Source: Micromonospora humi (lineage in GTDB: Bacteria > Actinomycetota > Actinomycetes > Mycobacteriales > Micromonosporaceae). Taken from it: 64,000 bases of DNA. The notes under the pieces are model-generated. The model saw nothing but the letters and a program-made list of their open reading frames with translations, did not search any database and was not told the DNA's origin. The translations under genes and the position numbers were made by a program. Positions within the stretch are counted from its first letter, which is position 1, and every line of letters starts with the position of its first letter. Shown piece by piece: positions 15,918 to 24,098 of this stretch. The stretch covers positions 181,763 through 245,762 of the forward strand of contig NZ_FMDM01000011.1 of NCBI RefSeq assembly GCF_900090105.1, written 5' to 3'.

Positions 15918-16685
15918 ATGATCCAACCCGTGCAGTTGCCCTCCCCGTGGGCGGACGCGCGCCTGACCGTCGTCGTTCCGACCTACAACGAGGCGGGCAA
16001 CCTCCCGGTGCTGGTCGAGCGCGTCCTCGCGCTGCCGCTGCCGGGGTTGAAGGTGCTCGTCGCGGACGACAACTCCCCCGACGGCACCGGCGAGGTCGCC
16101 GACAAGCTGGCCATCGAGCACCCGGACCGGGTCATCGTGGTGCACCGCCCCGGCAAGGAGGGCCTCGGCCGGGCCTACGTCGACGGCATCGGCCGCGCGA
16201 TCGACGACGGGGCGGAGTTCGTCGCCCAGATGGACGCCGACCTGTCGCACCCCCCGGAGGCGCTGCCCGGCATGCTCGGCGCCCTGCTGTCGACGCAGGC
16301 GTCGGTGGTCATCGGCTCCCGCTACGTGCCCGGCGGAGAGCTGGACGAGAACTGGCCGCTCTACCGCCGCGCGCTCAGCGGCTGGGCCAACCTCTACGTG
16401 CACACGTTGCTGCGGGTACGGATCCGCGACCTGACCGCCGGTTTCAAGATCTGGCGGGCCGACGCGCTGCGGGACATCGGGCTGGACCGGGTGCAGTCCA
16501 ACGGCTACAGCTTCCAGGTGGAGATGCACTACCTGGCCACCAAGCTGGGTCACACCATCCTGGAGGTGCCGATCCGCTTCGAGGAGCGCCGCGACGGCGA
16601 CTCGAAGATGACCACCGCCACCAAGGTCGAGAGCGCGCTGATGCCGTTCAAGCTGCGTACCCGGCACCGCAACATCGAGTCCTGA
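15918..16685 (+). CDS. ppm1: Polyprenol monophosphomannose synthase (GT2)
   Basis: A 255-aa soluble GT2 enzyme that transfers mannose from GDP-mannose to polyprenyl phosphate, giving the donor for lipoglycans and protein O-mannosylation. Signs are TVVVPTYNEAGNLPVLVERV, VADDNSPDGTG, the metal-binding QMDADLSHPPEALP (DxD), VIGSRYVPGG, DLTAGFKIWRADAL and the C-terminal EVPIRFEERRDGDSKM typical of Ppm1/DPM1. No membrane anchor or fused acyltransferase (Lnt) is present. GAGGAA lies before the start; an immediately preceding GTG (15915) could also be used. The gene ends in a textbook terminator. Confidence 0.94.
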   Translation: MIQPVQLPSPWADARLTVVVPTYNEAGNLPVLVERVLALPLPGLKVLVADDNSPDGTGEVADKLAIEHPDRVIVVHRPGKEGLGRAYVDGIGRAIDDGAEFVAQMDADLSHPPEALPGMLGALLSTQASVVIGSRYVPGGELDENWPLYRRALSGWANLYVHTLLRVRIRDLTAGFKIWRADALRDIGLDRVQSNGYSFQVEMHYLATKLGHTILEVPIRFEERRDGDSKMTTATKVESALMPFKLRTRHRNIES

Positions 16686-16711
16686 CCGCCCCGGCACCGA
16701 CCCACCCCGGA

Positions 16712-16752
16712 ACATCACGCTGCGTCATTATGACGCAGCGTGATGTCTTTTT
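16712..16752 (+). terminator. Rho-independent terminator after ppm1
   Basis: Perfect 16-bp stem, ACATCACGCTGCGTCA (16712-16727), a TTA loop and its complement (16731-16746), followed by CTTTTT. It is the only fully classical terminator with T-run in the window, 26 bases past the ppm1 stop. Confidence 0.92.
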
Positions 16753-16776
16753 CCGCGCCGCATGTCGCCCATGCCG

Positions 16777-16903
16777 GCCTTTGCTCTGCAGCCACCCGCG
16801 CAGCACCACCCTGAGCTGCGACAACGAAAATCGATCGCCGGCCGCCTCATCTCGTTCCCGACACGATGCGTTGCCGATGCGTATCTGGCTGCAGAGCAAA
16901 GGC
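16777..16903. repeat. Long inverted repeat in a 455-bp gene-free gap
   Basis: The gap 16686-17140 has no credible gene. Besides the ppm1 terminator it holds 18-bp perfect inverted arms, GCCTTTGCTCTGCAGCCA (16777-16794) and its complement (16886-16903), around a 91-base spacer. The spacer is less GC-rich than its surroundings and contains a near-repeat (GATGCGT twice). The arms contain a CTGCAG core. It looks like a small mobile or structural element (MITE- or RNA-hairpin-like) rather than a terminator. The rest of the gap (16904-17140) shows only GC-rich repeats such as CACCGGGCGGCC twice. Confidence 0.6.
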
Positions 16904-17140
16904 AGCGACGGCATCTGCCGCCACCGGCCGCAGCGGTTACTCAAGGTGATCAGCACGCGACGAGTGCGAGGCGCGCGCGCCACCGACGCGCTGGGTGACA
17001 GCCGCGTCACGGACCGTCCGGGTACGCGCGCCGGCACCGACAGCCGTCCTCGGCGCCGGTCCGCCGAGCGGCCGAACACCGGGCGGCCATGCACCGGGCG
17101 GCCGAACCGGCCGAGCGCCGGTGGTGGGCCGGACCAGGCG

Positions 17141-18733
17141 TCAGCGGTAGACGGTGCGGTGGGCGGCGGCGATCGCCCGGGCGTACGTCTCGCCGGTGAG
17201 CGCCCGGTCACGGGCCAGCGCGGCGCGCGCGGCGTTCGCGCCCGGCGCGCCGTGCACCCCGCCGCCCGGGTGGGCCGAGGCGCTGGCCAGGTAGAGCCGG
17301 TCCACCGGGGTGTCCGCGCGCCCCAGGCCGGGGATCGGCCGCAGGAACAGCTGCTGGTAGGCCGCGGCGGTACCGCCGCCCAGCGCGCCGCCCACCAGGC
17401 TCGGCTCGGCGGCCTCCAGGTCGGCCGGCCCCGCCACGTGCCGCCCGACGACGGAGGCGCGGAAGCCCGGCGCGGCGGCCTCCAGGACCTCCTCCATCCG
17501 CTCCACGTGCCCGGCCACCTCCTCGGCCCGCCACTTCTCGCGGAACGGCAGATGGGTGTAGGACCAGAGCGACTCGGTGCCCGGCGGCGAGTGGCTCGGA
17601 TCGGCGACCGTCATCTGCCCGACCAGGAGGAACGGGTCGCGTGGAACCTCGCCTCGGGCCAGCGCCGCGGCGTACGTGGTGAGCCCGTCCATGTCCGCGC
17701 CGAGGTGCACGGTGCCGGCCCCGGCCAGGGCGCGGTTCCGCCACGGCATCGGCGTCGACAGCGCCCAGTCGACCTTGAGCGTGGAACCGTCCCACTTGAA
17801 GTGCGCCAGATCCTCGACCAGCCGGGGCGGCAGCGCGGCGGCCCCGACCAGGTCCAGGTAGAGCGCCGGGGCGGGCACGTCGGCGAGCACCGCGCGGCGG
17901 GCCCGCCAGTCCGCGCCGTCGGCGGTCCGCACGCCCATGGCGCGCCCCCGGGCGGTGAGCACCCGCTCGACCCGGGCGTCGTACTCGATCCGGCCGCCGC
18001 GCTCGACCAGCCGGGCCACCAGGGCGTCGGTGATCCGCTGCGCGCCGCCCACCGGCACCGGCCAGCCGACCTGCTGGCCGAGCATGGCGAGCAGCCAGCC
18101 GTACACCCCGGAGCCGGCCTCCTCCGGGGACAGGTCGGTGTGCAGGGCGCAGCCGGCCAGCAACGCCGGGCCGCCCTCGCCGTCGAAGAGTTCGGCGCCG
18201 AGCTTGCGCACCGGCAACACCAACCGGCGGGCCAGCCGCAGCGCGCCCGCCACCCGCAGCCGGCGCAGCAGGCCCAGCCCGCCGCGCACCGGCGGGAACG
18301 GGCTGGTGATCGCGTCCAGCATCGGCTCGGCCACCTGGACCCAGTCCGCGTACGCGTGCCGCCAGCGCTCCCCGTCGCCCGGGGCGAACGCCTCCAGCGA
18401 CGCGGCGGTGGCGTCGAGGTCGCGGTTGACCACCGCGGCGCGGCCGTCCGGCAGCAGGTGGGCCAGCACGTCGGGGGCGTTCGTCCAGGCCAGGCCGTGG
18501 CGTTCCAGGTGCAGCCCGCCCAGCACCGGAGAGGCGAAGCCGAGCGGATAGAAGGAGCTGTACAGGTCACTGAGATAGCCGGGCGCTGTCACGTGCGCGG
18601 AGCGCACCGCGCCGCCCGGCGCCTCGGTGGCCTCCAGCACGAGGACGTCCCAGCCCGCGTCGGCCAGCAGGTTCGCCGCCACCAACCCGTTGTGTCCGGC
18701 CCCGATGACGACGGCGTCGGCGGTGGAAATCAT
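17141..18733 (-). CDS. CrtI-like FAD-dependent oxidoreductase (phytoene desaturase superfamily)
   Basis: A 530-aa flavoprotein. The FAD-binding Rossmann motif VIGAGHNGLVAANLLADAG is at residues 8-26, followed by VLEATEAPGGAVRS, and the C-terminal FAD motif HPGGGVHGAPGANAARAAL is typical of the CrtI/NAD(P)/FAD-dependent group. Internal VPVGGAQRITDALVARL and ERGGRIEYDARVERVL match the substrate-domain junction. No carotenoid synthesis genes (crtE, crtB) are nearby, so a carotenoid role is not supported; many paralogues have unknown substrates. It is divergent from the aldehyde dehydrogenase gene with 71 bp between the starts. Confidence 0.88.
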   Translation of the reverse strand: MISTADAVVIGAGHNGLVAANLLADAGWDVLVLEATEAPGGAVRSAHVTAPGYLSDLYSSFYPLGFASPVLGGLHLERHGLAWTNAPDVLAHLLPDGRAAVVNRDLDATAASLEAFAPGDGERWRHAYADWVQVAEPMLDAITSPFPPVRGGLGLLRRLRVAGALRLARRLVLPVRKLGAELFDGEGGPALLAGCALHTDLSPEEAGSGVYGWLLAMLGQQVGWPVPVGGAQRITDALVARLVERGGRIEYDARVERVLTARGRAMGVRTADGADWRARRAVLADVPAPALYLDLVGAAALPPRLVEDLAHFKWDGSTLKVDWALSTPMPWRNRALAGAGTVHLGADMDGLTTYAAALARGEVPRDPFLLVGQMTVADPSHSPPGTESLWSYTHLPFREKWRAEEVAGHVERMEEVLEAAAPGFRASVVGRHVAGPADLEAAEPSLVGGALGGGTAAAYQQLFLRPIPGLGRADTPVDRLYLASASAHPGGGVHGAPGANAARAALARDRALTGETYARAIAAAHRTVYR

Positions 18734-18804
18734 CCGATCCGCCTACCCCGCCGCTCACCGGGCGAAACGCGTTTGCCTCCCCCGAACCGGGGCAAGCACG
18801 GCGC

Positions 18805-20241
18805 ATGTACACGGTTGCGCAGCTCATAGGTGGGGTGTGGGGCGCCGGGGGTGCGGGCGGCGAACTGGTCGTGCACGACCCGGCCGACGGGACGCCGGTG
18901 ACCCGGGCGCCGGTCGCCACCGCGGACGAGGTGGCCAAGGCGGTGGGATCGGCCCGGGAGGCGGCGGCGCAGTGGGCGGCGACCGCCCCCGCCGAGCGGG
19001 CCGCCGCGTTGCACCGGGCGGCGGACGCGGTCGAGGCCGCCGCCGAGGAGCTGGCCCGGGCCACCACCGCGGAGATGGGCAAGCCGCTCGACGACGCCCG
19101 GGGCGGCGTGGCGGCGGGCGTCGGCACGCTGCGGCAGTACGCCGAGCTGGCCCCGGTGCGCGGTGGCCGCACGCTGCACGGCGGCCAGGCGGCACTGGAC
19201 TTCATGGCACCCGAACCACGCGGCGTCGTCGCCGCGATCACCCCGTGGAACGACCCGGTGGCGGTCTCCTGCGGCCTGCTCGGCGCGGCCCTGGTGACCG
19301 GCAACGTGGTGCTGCACAAGCCGAGCGAGCGCGCCCCGGCCACCGGCTGGCTGCTGGCCCGGGCGCTGGACTCGGCCTTGCCGGCCGGCGTGCTGTCGCT
19401 GCTGACCGGCGGCGGCGAGGTGGGCGGGGCGCTCGCCGGCCAGGACGGGCTGGACGTGGTGGCCCACGTCGGCTCCACCGCCACCGGCCGGTCGATCGCC
19501 GCCGCCGGCGCCCGTACCGGCGCGAAGGTGCTGCTGGAGAACGGCGGCAGCGACCCGCTGGTGGTGGACGCCGACGTCGACCCGGCCTGGGCGGCCGAGC
19601 AGGCGGCGACCGGCTGCTTCGCCAACGCCGGGCAGATCTGCGTGGCGGTGGAACGCGTCTACGTGCACCGCGAGGTCGCCGGAGACTTCCTCGACGCGCT
19701 GGTGGCCCGCGCCGAGGCGCTCACCGTCGGCGCCGGCGTCGACCCGGGCACGCAACTCGGCCCGCTGGTCGACCGGCGGCACCGCGACCACGTGCACGGT
19801 CAGGTCACCGCCGCGGTGGCGCAGGGCGCCCGGGTACGCACCGGCGGCGCGCTGCCGGACGGGCCCGGCGCGTTCTACCCGGCCACCGTGGTGGAGGGCT
19901 GCCGCCACGAGATGGCGCTGGTCCGCGAGGAGACGTTCGGCCCGGTCGCGGCGGTGGTGGTGGTCGACTCGTTCGACGAGGGCCTGCGGTGCGCCGCCGA
20001 CTCCCCCTACGGCCTGGCGGCCACCGTGCTGACCGGCTCGATGAGTCACGCCCAGCGGGCCTGGCGGGAACTGCCGGTCGGGACCGTCAAGGTCAACTCC
20101 GTGTTCGGCGGCGCGCCGGGCGGTGCCGCGCAGCCGCGCCGCGGCAGCGGCCAGGGCTTCGGGTACGGCCCGGAACTGCTCGACGAGTTCAGCACCGTCA
20201 AGGCGGTGCACCTGGAGGCGCCGGGCGGCGGCCACTGGTGA
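18805..20241 (+). CDS. Aldehyde dehydrogenase family protein
   Basis: A 478-aa NAD(P)-dependent dehydrogenase. The general base is Glu245 in VLLENGGSDP and the catalytic cysteine is Cys279 in CFANAGQICVAVERV. ITPWNDPVAV and KPSERAPATGW form the cofactor site, and the C-terminal PRRGSGQGFGYG is close to the usual 'K.SG.GRE.G' stretch. The Gln before the Ile-Cys differs little from the family. The substrate is unknown; the divergent CrtI-like gene may share its promoter region. ATG 18805 is the first in-frame start and gives the usual N-terminus (IGGVW). Confidence 0.9.
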   Translation: MYTVAQLIGGVWGAGGAGGELVVHDPADGTPVTRAPVATADEVAKAVGSAREAAAQWAATAPAERAAALHRAADAVEAAAEELARATTAEMGKPLDDARGGVAAGVGTLRQYAELAPVRGGRTLHGGQAALDFMAPEPRGVVAAITPWNDPVAVSCGLLGAALVTGNVVLHKPSERAPATGWLLARALDSALPAGVLSLLTGGGEVGGALAGQDGLDVVAHVGSTATGRSIAAAGARTGAKVLLENGGSDPLVVDADVDPAWAAEQAATGCFANAGQICVAVERVYVHREVAGDFLDALVARAEALTVGAGVDPGTQLGPLVDRRHRDHVHGQVTAAVAQGARVRTGGALPDGPGAFYPATVVEGCRHEMALVREETFGPVAAVVVVDSFDEGLRCAADSPYGLAATVLTGSMSHAQRAWRELPVGTVKVNSVFGGAPGGAAQPRRGSGQGFGYGPELLDEFSTVKAVHLEAPGGGHW

Positions 20242-20251
20242 GCCGCACGGT

Positions 20252-20282
20252 CGAGCCCGGGACCACGGAGGTCCCGGGCTCG
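20252..20282. terminator. Bidirectional hairpin between converging genes
   Basis: Perfect 13-bp stem CGAGCCCGGGACC (20252-20264) with complement 20270-20282 and a 5-base loop. It lies 10 bases after the aldehyde dehydrogenase stop and 19 bases before the end of the minus-strand ChaB-like gene. Confidence 0.75.
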
Positions 20283-20301
20283 CCGTCGTACCGGTGGCGG
20301 G

Positions 20302-20706
20302 TCAGCGACCGCCGCGGGCCCTGCGGGTGGCGTTGTCGTTCGCCTTCTCGATCGCCTTCACCAGCTCCGGCTTGGTCATCCGGGACCGGCCCCGCACGTC
20401 CAGCTTCTTCGCCACCTCCAGGAGGTGGTCCTTGGTGGCGTTGGCGTCCACCCCGCCGGCGGTCTGCGCGCGCCGGGCCGGACCGCCGCCGGCGGCCTGC
20501 CTGTCGCTGGGGCCCTTGCGACCCTTCGCCTCCCAGTGGTCGCCGACCTTCTCGTACTCGTGCTTGACCGCGGCGAAGGCGACGCGGTGCGCGCGTTCCC
20601 CCTCGCCGTACGTCTCGACCGCCGAGTCGTGCGTCTTCTCCCAGGTGCGCTGCGCCTTGGCCGGCGAGCGCTTCAACGTGCTGGGCAACACCTCGCGCCC
20701 GGGCAT
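20302..20706 (-). CDS. ChaB domain protein with C-terminal Rho-N/SAP-like domain
   Basis: A 134-aa basic protein. The N-terminal half, MPGREVLPSTLKRSPAKAQR then TWEKTHDSAVETYGEG and ERAHRVAFAAVKHEYEKVG, is a clear ChaB domain. A linker rich in Gly, Arg and Pro leads to ATKDHLLEVAKKLDVRGRSR and MTKPELVKAIEKAN, a Rho N-terminal-like nucleic-acid-binding helix pair. Such proteins are common in actinobacteria and often stress-linked, but their exact role is unknown. Start at ATG 20706. Upstream on the minus strand a GTTT-N15-GGGAAG pattern lies back to back with the stronger plus-strand pattern at 20777-20802. Confidence 0.88.
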   Translation of the reverse strand: MPGREVLPSTLKRSPAKAQRTWEKTHDSAVETYGEGERAHRVAFAAVKHEYEKVGDHWEAKGRKGPSDRQAAGGGPARRAQTAGGVDANATKDHLLEVAKKLDVRGRSRMTKPELVKAIEKANDNATRRARGGR

Positions 20707-20776
20707 CCCGTCCACCTCCGTCTCGATCGGGTGTCTCCCGTCCTTCCCGCCCGGTCCGGGGGCAAACCGGCGCGCG

Positions 20777-20802
20777 GTTTGTCGATTTCCGCCGCGGGGT
20801 AC
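20777..20802 (+). promoter_or_regulatory. SigB/SigF-type promoter upstream of yihY
   Basis: GTTT (20777-20780), 16-base spacer, GGGTAC (20797-20802), 48 bases before the YihY start. It matches the actinobacterial stress-sigma consensus GNNT-N14-16-GGGTA(C/T). The sigma gene at 40120 is a plausible user. Confidence 0.6.
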
Positions 20803-20850
20803 CGCCCGGCCACGCCCCGGTGGCGCACCGGGCGCGTGGAGGAGGCGGTC

Positions 20851-21828
20851 ATGACGGCGACGACACCACCCGCGGTCGACGGTCGGGCCCGCCCCCGGTT
20901 CCCCCGGCGGATGCGCCAGCTCAACTGGCGCACCTGGCGGGGGGTGCTGGTGCGCAGCGGTCAGGGCTTCGTCAAGGACAACTGCGCCGACTGGGCCGCC
21001 GCGCTCACCTACTACGGGGTGCTGGCGCTCTTCCCGTCCACCATCGTGGTGGTCGCCCTGGTCGGTCTGGTCTCCGACGGCCCGCGCACGGTGGACACGG
21101 TGATCGACCTGGCCAAGGAGATCGGCGCCGGCTCGGTGGTCGGCAACGACGCGTTCGTCGGCGTGGTGCGCAACGTGGTCGAGCAGCAGGGCCCGGCGAA
21201 GGCGCTGCTGAGCTTCGGTCTGCTCGGCGCCCTCTGGTCGGCCTCCGGGTTCATCGGCGCGTTCACCCGGGCCTCCAACGCGATCTACGGGGTCGAGGAG
21301 GGGCGGCCGTTCTACCGCCTTCGCCCGTTGCAGATCGGGATGGCCGCGGTGACCCTGGTGCTGCTCGCGGTGGTCGCCACCGCGTTGATCGTCAGCGGGC
21401 CGGTCACCGACGCGGTGGGCGATCGACTCCACGCCGGCGGCCTGGCCCGGACCACCTGGTCGGTGGCGAAGTGGCCGGTCCTCGCGCTGGTCGCGATGAC
21501 GCTGCTGTCGCTGCTGTTCTGGATCGCGCCGAACGTGCGGCAGCCGCGTTTCCGCTGGCTCACCCCGGGCGGCGCGCTGGCGCTGGTGGCCTGGGTGGCG
21601 GCGTCCTTCGGCTTCGGTCTCTACGTGGCCAACTTCGCGTCGTACGACGTCACCTACGGCAGCCTCGGCGCGGTCATCGCGTTCCTGGTCTGGCTCTACC
21701 TGTCCAACTGCGCGCTGATGCTCGGCGTGCAGGTCAACGCGGAGTTGCAGCGGGGTCGGGCGATGCAGGCCGGCGTCGAGGAGCCGGCGGAGCCGGTGCT
21801 GCCGCCCCGCGCCCCGGCGGACTCCTGA
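20851..21828 (+). CDS. YihY/virulence factor BrkB family membrane protein
   Basis: A 325-aa polytopic inner-membrane protein. The family hallmarks are DWAAALTYYGVLALFPSTIV in the first helix, ALWSASGFIGAFTRASNAIY and FYRLRPLQIGM, and six hydrophobic segments follow in the usual order. The last, VIAFLVWLYLSNCALMLGVQ, precedes NAELQRGRAMQ. Function is not settled; the family was once misnamed RNase BN. GGAGGAGG stands right before ATG 20851. The gene is headed by a SigB-like promoter and followed by DUF2795 and SRPBCC genes in the same direction. Confidence 0.93.
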   Translation: MTATTPPAVDGRARPRFPRRMRQLNWRTWRGVLVRSGQGFVKDNCADWAAALTYYGVLALFPSTIVVVALVGLVSDGPRTVDTVIDLAKEIGAGSVVGNDAFVGVVRNVVEQQGPAKALLSFGLLGALWSASGFIGAFTRASNAIYGVEEGRPFYRLRPLQIGMAAVTLVLLAVVATALIVSGPVTDAVGDRLHAGGLARTTWSVAKWPVLALVAMTLLSLLFWIAPNVRQPRFRWLTPGGALALVAWVAASFGFGLYVANFASYDVTYGSLGAVIAFLVWLYLSNCALMLGVQVNAELQRGRAMQAGVEEPAEPVLPPRAPADS

Positions 21829-21832
21829 CCCG

Positions 21833-21857
21833 GTTTACCGGCGGTTCCCCGGGGCAT
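21833..21857 (+). promoter_or_regulatory. SigB/SigF-like promoter before the DUF2795 gene
   Basis: GTTT (21833-21836), 15-base spacer, GGGCAT (21852-21857). It has one deviation in the -10 (GGGCAT for GGGTAT) but ideal spacing, 10 bases before ATG 21868. Confidence 0.45.
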
Positions 21858-21867
21858 CTCCCCAGGC

Positions 21868-22284
21868 ATGGAACGTGGCAGCAGCAAGCACTCGCCCAGG
21901 GTCGACGACCAGATGAGCAGCGAGGTCAGCGGCCTGGTCCAGGGCCCGGGCGCCGGTGGCTCCCGGGTCGACGAGTTCCGCCAGCCCGAGCCGGCCGGTG
22001 AGGACCAGCCCGAGGCCACCACGGCGCCGGCCGGCGAGCTGCGCACCGGTTCGCCGCAGGGGATGAGTTCGGAGGACGTGGAGGCGCGCAGCCGCCTCGG
22101 CCGGTTCATCACGATGACCGCCCTGCCCGGCGACCGGGACGCGCTGGTGGCCAACGCGCGGGAGAACGAGGCGCCGGCGGACATCGTCGCCGCTCTGGAG
22201 GGCCTGCCGGAGGGTGCCCGCTACCAGACGGTTTCCGAGGTGTGGGCCGCCCTCGGGCACCGGAACGAGACGACGCGCTGGTGA
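21868..22284 (+). CDS. DUF2795 domain protein
   Basis: A 138-aa protein. The first 70 residues are a disordered, acidic and Pro/Ser-rich region (MERGSSKHSPRVDDQ, EVSGLVQGPGAGGSRVDEFR). The rest is a DUF2795 unit: SRLGRFITMTALPGDRDALV, NARENEAPADIVAALEGLP, then YQTVSEVWAALGH. DUF2795 is a small helical module found in stress-related proteins, often near KdpD or Ku-like genes in actinobacteria; its activity is unknown. It lies between YihY and an SRPBCC gene and has its own SigB-like promoter, so it fits the local stress set. Confidence 0.85.
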   Translation: MERGSSKHSPRVDDQMSSEVSGLVQGPGAGGSRVDEFRQPEPAGEDQPEATTAPAGELRTGSPQGMSSEDVEARSRLGRFITMTALPGDRDALVANARENEAPADIVAALEGLPEGARYQTVSEVWAALGHRNETTRW

Positions 22285-22339
22285 GCGGAGCGGCCCACGG
22301 TTCGCGGCAGCACACCGGCGGAACAGGAGGAACCCCGAC

Positions 22340-22801
22340 ATGAGCGGCGTCATGGAGCACGTGGACGTGGACGTCCCGATCCGGACCGCGTACGACCAGT
22401 GGACCCAGTTCGAGGAGTTCCCGCACTTCATGGAGGGCGTGCAGGAGGTTCGGCAGCTCTCCGACCGGATGACGCACTGGACCGTGGAGATCGCGGGCGT
22501 GAAGCGCGAGTTCGACGCGGAGATCACCGAGCAGATCCCGGACGAGCGGGTGGCCTGGCGTTCCACCGGAGGCACCGAGCAGGCCGGTGTGGTGACGTTC
22601 CACCGCCTCGACGAGGGGCACACCCGGGTCACCCTGCAGATGGAGTTCGAGCCGCACGGCGTGGTCGAACAGGCCGGCGACAAGCTGGGCGTGGTCGACC
22701 GCCGGGCCAAGGGCGACCTGGAGCGGTTCAAGCAGTTCATCGAGCGGCGCGGTCAGGAGACCGGCGCCTGGCGCGGTTCCGTCGACCGGCCGACCCCCTG
22801 A
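22340..22801 (+). CDS. SRPBCC family (cyclase/dehydrase-like) protein
   Basis: A 153-aa helix-grip domain: MEHVDVDVPIRTAYDQWTQF, EEFPHFMEGVQEVRQLSDRM, VKREFDAEITEQIPDERVAW, GVVTFHRLDEGHTRVTLQM and the closing KGDLERFKQFIERRG. This is the 'ribosome association toxin/cyclase' SRPBCC type that is frequent beside general stress genes in actinobacteria; ligand unknown. AGGAGGAA stands 8 bases before ATG 22340. It lies 55 bp after the DUF2795 gene and may be cotranscribed with it. Confidence 0.9.
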   Translation: MSGVMEHVDVDVPIRTAYDQWTQFEEFPHFMEGVQEVRQLSDRMTHWTVEIAGVKREFDAEITEQIPDERVAWRSTGGTEQAGVVTFHRLDEGHTRVTLQMEFEPHGVVEQAGDKLGVVDRRAKGDLERFKQFIERRGQETGAWRGSVDRPTP

Positions 22802-22815
22802 GCCTGCCCCCGGCC

Positions 22816-22840
22816 GTTTGCGATCATCCGGCCCGGGTAC
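22816..22840 (+). promoter_or_regulatory. Consensus SigB/SigF-type promoter
   Basis: GTTT (22816-22819), 15-base spacer, GGGTAC (22835-22840), the best match in the window, only 9 bases before the ATG of the 87-aa gene. The implied transcript start is within a few bases of the ATG, so the mRNA would be nearly leaderless, although GGGGAA stands before the ATG. Confidence 0.65.
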
Positions 22841-22849
22841 CGCAGGGGA

Positions 22850-23113
22850 ATGACCGACAACGACAGCCACGTGTGGCGCGACGAGGACCGCACTCCCCTG
22901 CACGAGCTGGACCGGGCGATCGCCCGGTCGACCCTGGACGGCCAGGCGGACGACGTCACCGGCAACGACGCCGGCGAGGAGGCCGCGTTCGGCCACGGGC
23001 CGGAGGCGGTGGACCGGGGTGCCGGCCCGGAGGCCGAACGCCGGGAGATGACCGACGCGGACCGGGCGTACCGGCCGTCGACGACCGGCCGCACGGGGCC
23101 GGACAGCATGTGA
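22850..23113 (+). CDS. Acidic hypothetical protein, 87 aa
   Basis: A hydrophilic, highly charged protein: MTDNDSHVWRDEDRTPLHEL, DRAIARSTLDGQADDVTGND and a C-terminal Asp/Arg/Pro-rich tail. It has no membrane segment, cysteines or known motif and is likely disordered. A consensus stress promoter sits directly in front and a strong hairpin follows, so it forms its own transcription unit. Real-gene status rests on that framing and on strong third-position GC; function unknown. Confidence 0.7.
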   Translation: MTDNDSHVWRDEDRTPLHELDRAIARSTLDGQADDVTGNDAGEEAAFGHGPEAVDRGAGPEAERREMTDADRAYRPSTTGRTGPDSM

Positions 23114-23122
23114 GACACCCGG

Positions 23123-23150
23123 GTTCCGGGCACCGCGAGGTGCCCGGAAC
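23123..23150 (+). terminator. Hairpin after the 87-aa gene
   Basis: Perfect 12-bp stem GTTCCGGGCACC (23123-23134), loop GCGA, complement 23139-23150, 10 bases after the stop codon. Confidence 0.75.
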
Positions 23151-23274
23151 GTGACCCGGCGCATCAGCCGAGACGACAAAAAATGCGGTACGGCTGGGCG
23201 GGAAATCGGACAGCCCATCCAGAATCGGCCGAACGGCTGACGGCATACATCCGGTTGCGCGTAAGACTTTCGGG

Positions 23275-23487
23275 ATGGATCAGGGTTCCTCTTTCCTCTC
23301 CACTCGTCAGCGCCGCCTCGCCTGGCTGGGCTTCCTGCTCGCCGCCGTCCAGGCCCCCGTGGCAGCGAAGTTCAGCGACGACAGCTCCTGGCTGTTCAGC
23401 GTGGTGGTGGCACTGATGGTGGCCACCGTGATCATCGCCGACGACGGCGCCCGGCGGCGCCCGGCCCAGGCCCGCTCCTCCGACTGA
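23275..23487 (+). CDS. Small membrane protein, 70 aa
   Basis: ATG 23275 to TGA 23487. Two hydrophobic stretches, LAWLGFLLAAVQAPVAA and WLFSVVVALMVATVIIA, flank a short polar loop (KFSDDSSW), and the tail is basic (RRRPAQAR). It is therefore probably a two-pass membrane protein with both ends inside. The family is not recognised. It ends base-to-base against the stop of the minus-strand gene 23488-23934 with no room for a terminator. Confidence 0.65.
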   Translation: MDQGSSFLSTRQRRLAWLGFLLAAVQAPVAAKFSDDSSWLFSVVVALMVATVIIADDGARRRPAQARSSD

Positions 23488-23934
23488 TCACCGCTCGGCG
23501 GGGCGCGCCTCGTGCCCCGGCCGGCCCCGGCTGCGACGTCGCTCCTTCATCTCCGCCTCGTAGAGGTGCCGGCGGCCCCCGACCACCTCGTCGCGGGCCC
23601 GCCGGTCCATCTCCCGGAAGAGCGCGTAGTAGCCGTCGTCGAACTCCTCGACGAGCTGGAAGGTCCACCGCCCGGCGACGACGTTGCGGCCCAACAGGTC
23701 GCGGTCGATCCGCTCGGCGATCCCCGGGTGGCCGGCCGCGCGGAACAACTCCACCGCCTCGTCCAACGTCAGGTCGGCGTGGCCGATCAGCTGGTGCAGC
23801 TCGTAGAGGTGACCGCGGGCCCGCTCGACACACTCCAGGGCCTCGCCGAGCTTGCCCACCGCCTCGACCGTGGCGTCACTCACCCCGTCCGGGCGACGGT
23901 GCGCCCGGTCCGGCCCGTCGTCCTGTCGTGCCAT
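23488..23934 (-). CDS. Hypothetical helical protein, 148 aa
   Basis: A soluble, charged protein: SDATVEAVGKLGEALECVER, ARGHLYELHQLIGHADLTLD, EAVELFRAAGHPGIAERIDR, then GRNVVAGRWTFQLVEEFDDG and a basic, disordered C-terminus (KERRRSRGRPGHE). The pattern is that of a conserved actinobacterial four-helix protein of unknown role; I do not recognise a named domain. ATG 23934 is chosen because upstream codons (to 24027) lack protein-like composition. Its stop abuts the stop of the small membrane protein on the other strand. Confidence 0.75.
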   Translation of the reverse strand: MARQDDGPDRAHRRPDGVSDATVEAVGKLGEALECVERARGHLYELHQLIGHADLTLDEAVELFRAAGHPGIAERIDRDLLGRNVVAGRWTFQLVEEFDDGYYALFREMDRRARDEVVGGRRHLYEAEMKERRRSRGRPGHEARPAER

Positions 23935-24098
23935 CGTGTGCCTCCGCGGACTCGTCTGCGCCGTCTGCGTGGTTCCCTTCTGCCCCGCCGCGGGCGGCTC
24001 AATCCCGGCGACCGACGCCGCCGGCACGCCCGGACGATCCGGCCATCGTCCGGTCGGCCGAGGCCGCCCGGGTCCGCCCGGGTCTAGCCTCGGTCCTC

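Noticed and set aside
17141..18733. Carotenoid phytoene desaturase
   Set aside because: No crtE or crtB nearby; the superfamily is broad, so only the superfamily is claimed.
15947..18829. Open frame of over 900 codons spanning ppm1 and the CrtI-like gene
   Set aside because: Runs through a strong terminator and two genes on different strands; translation is low-complexity.
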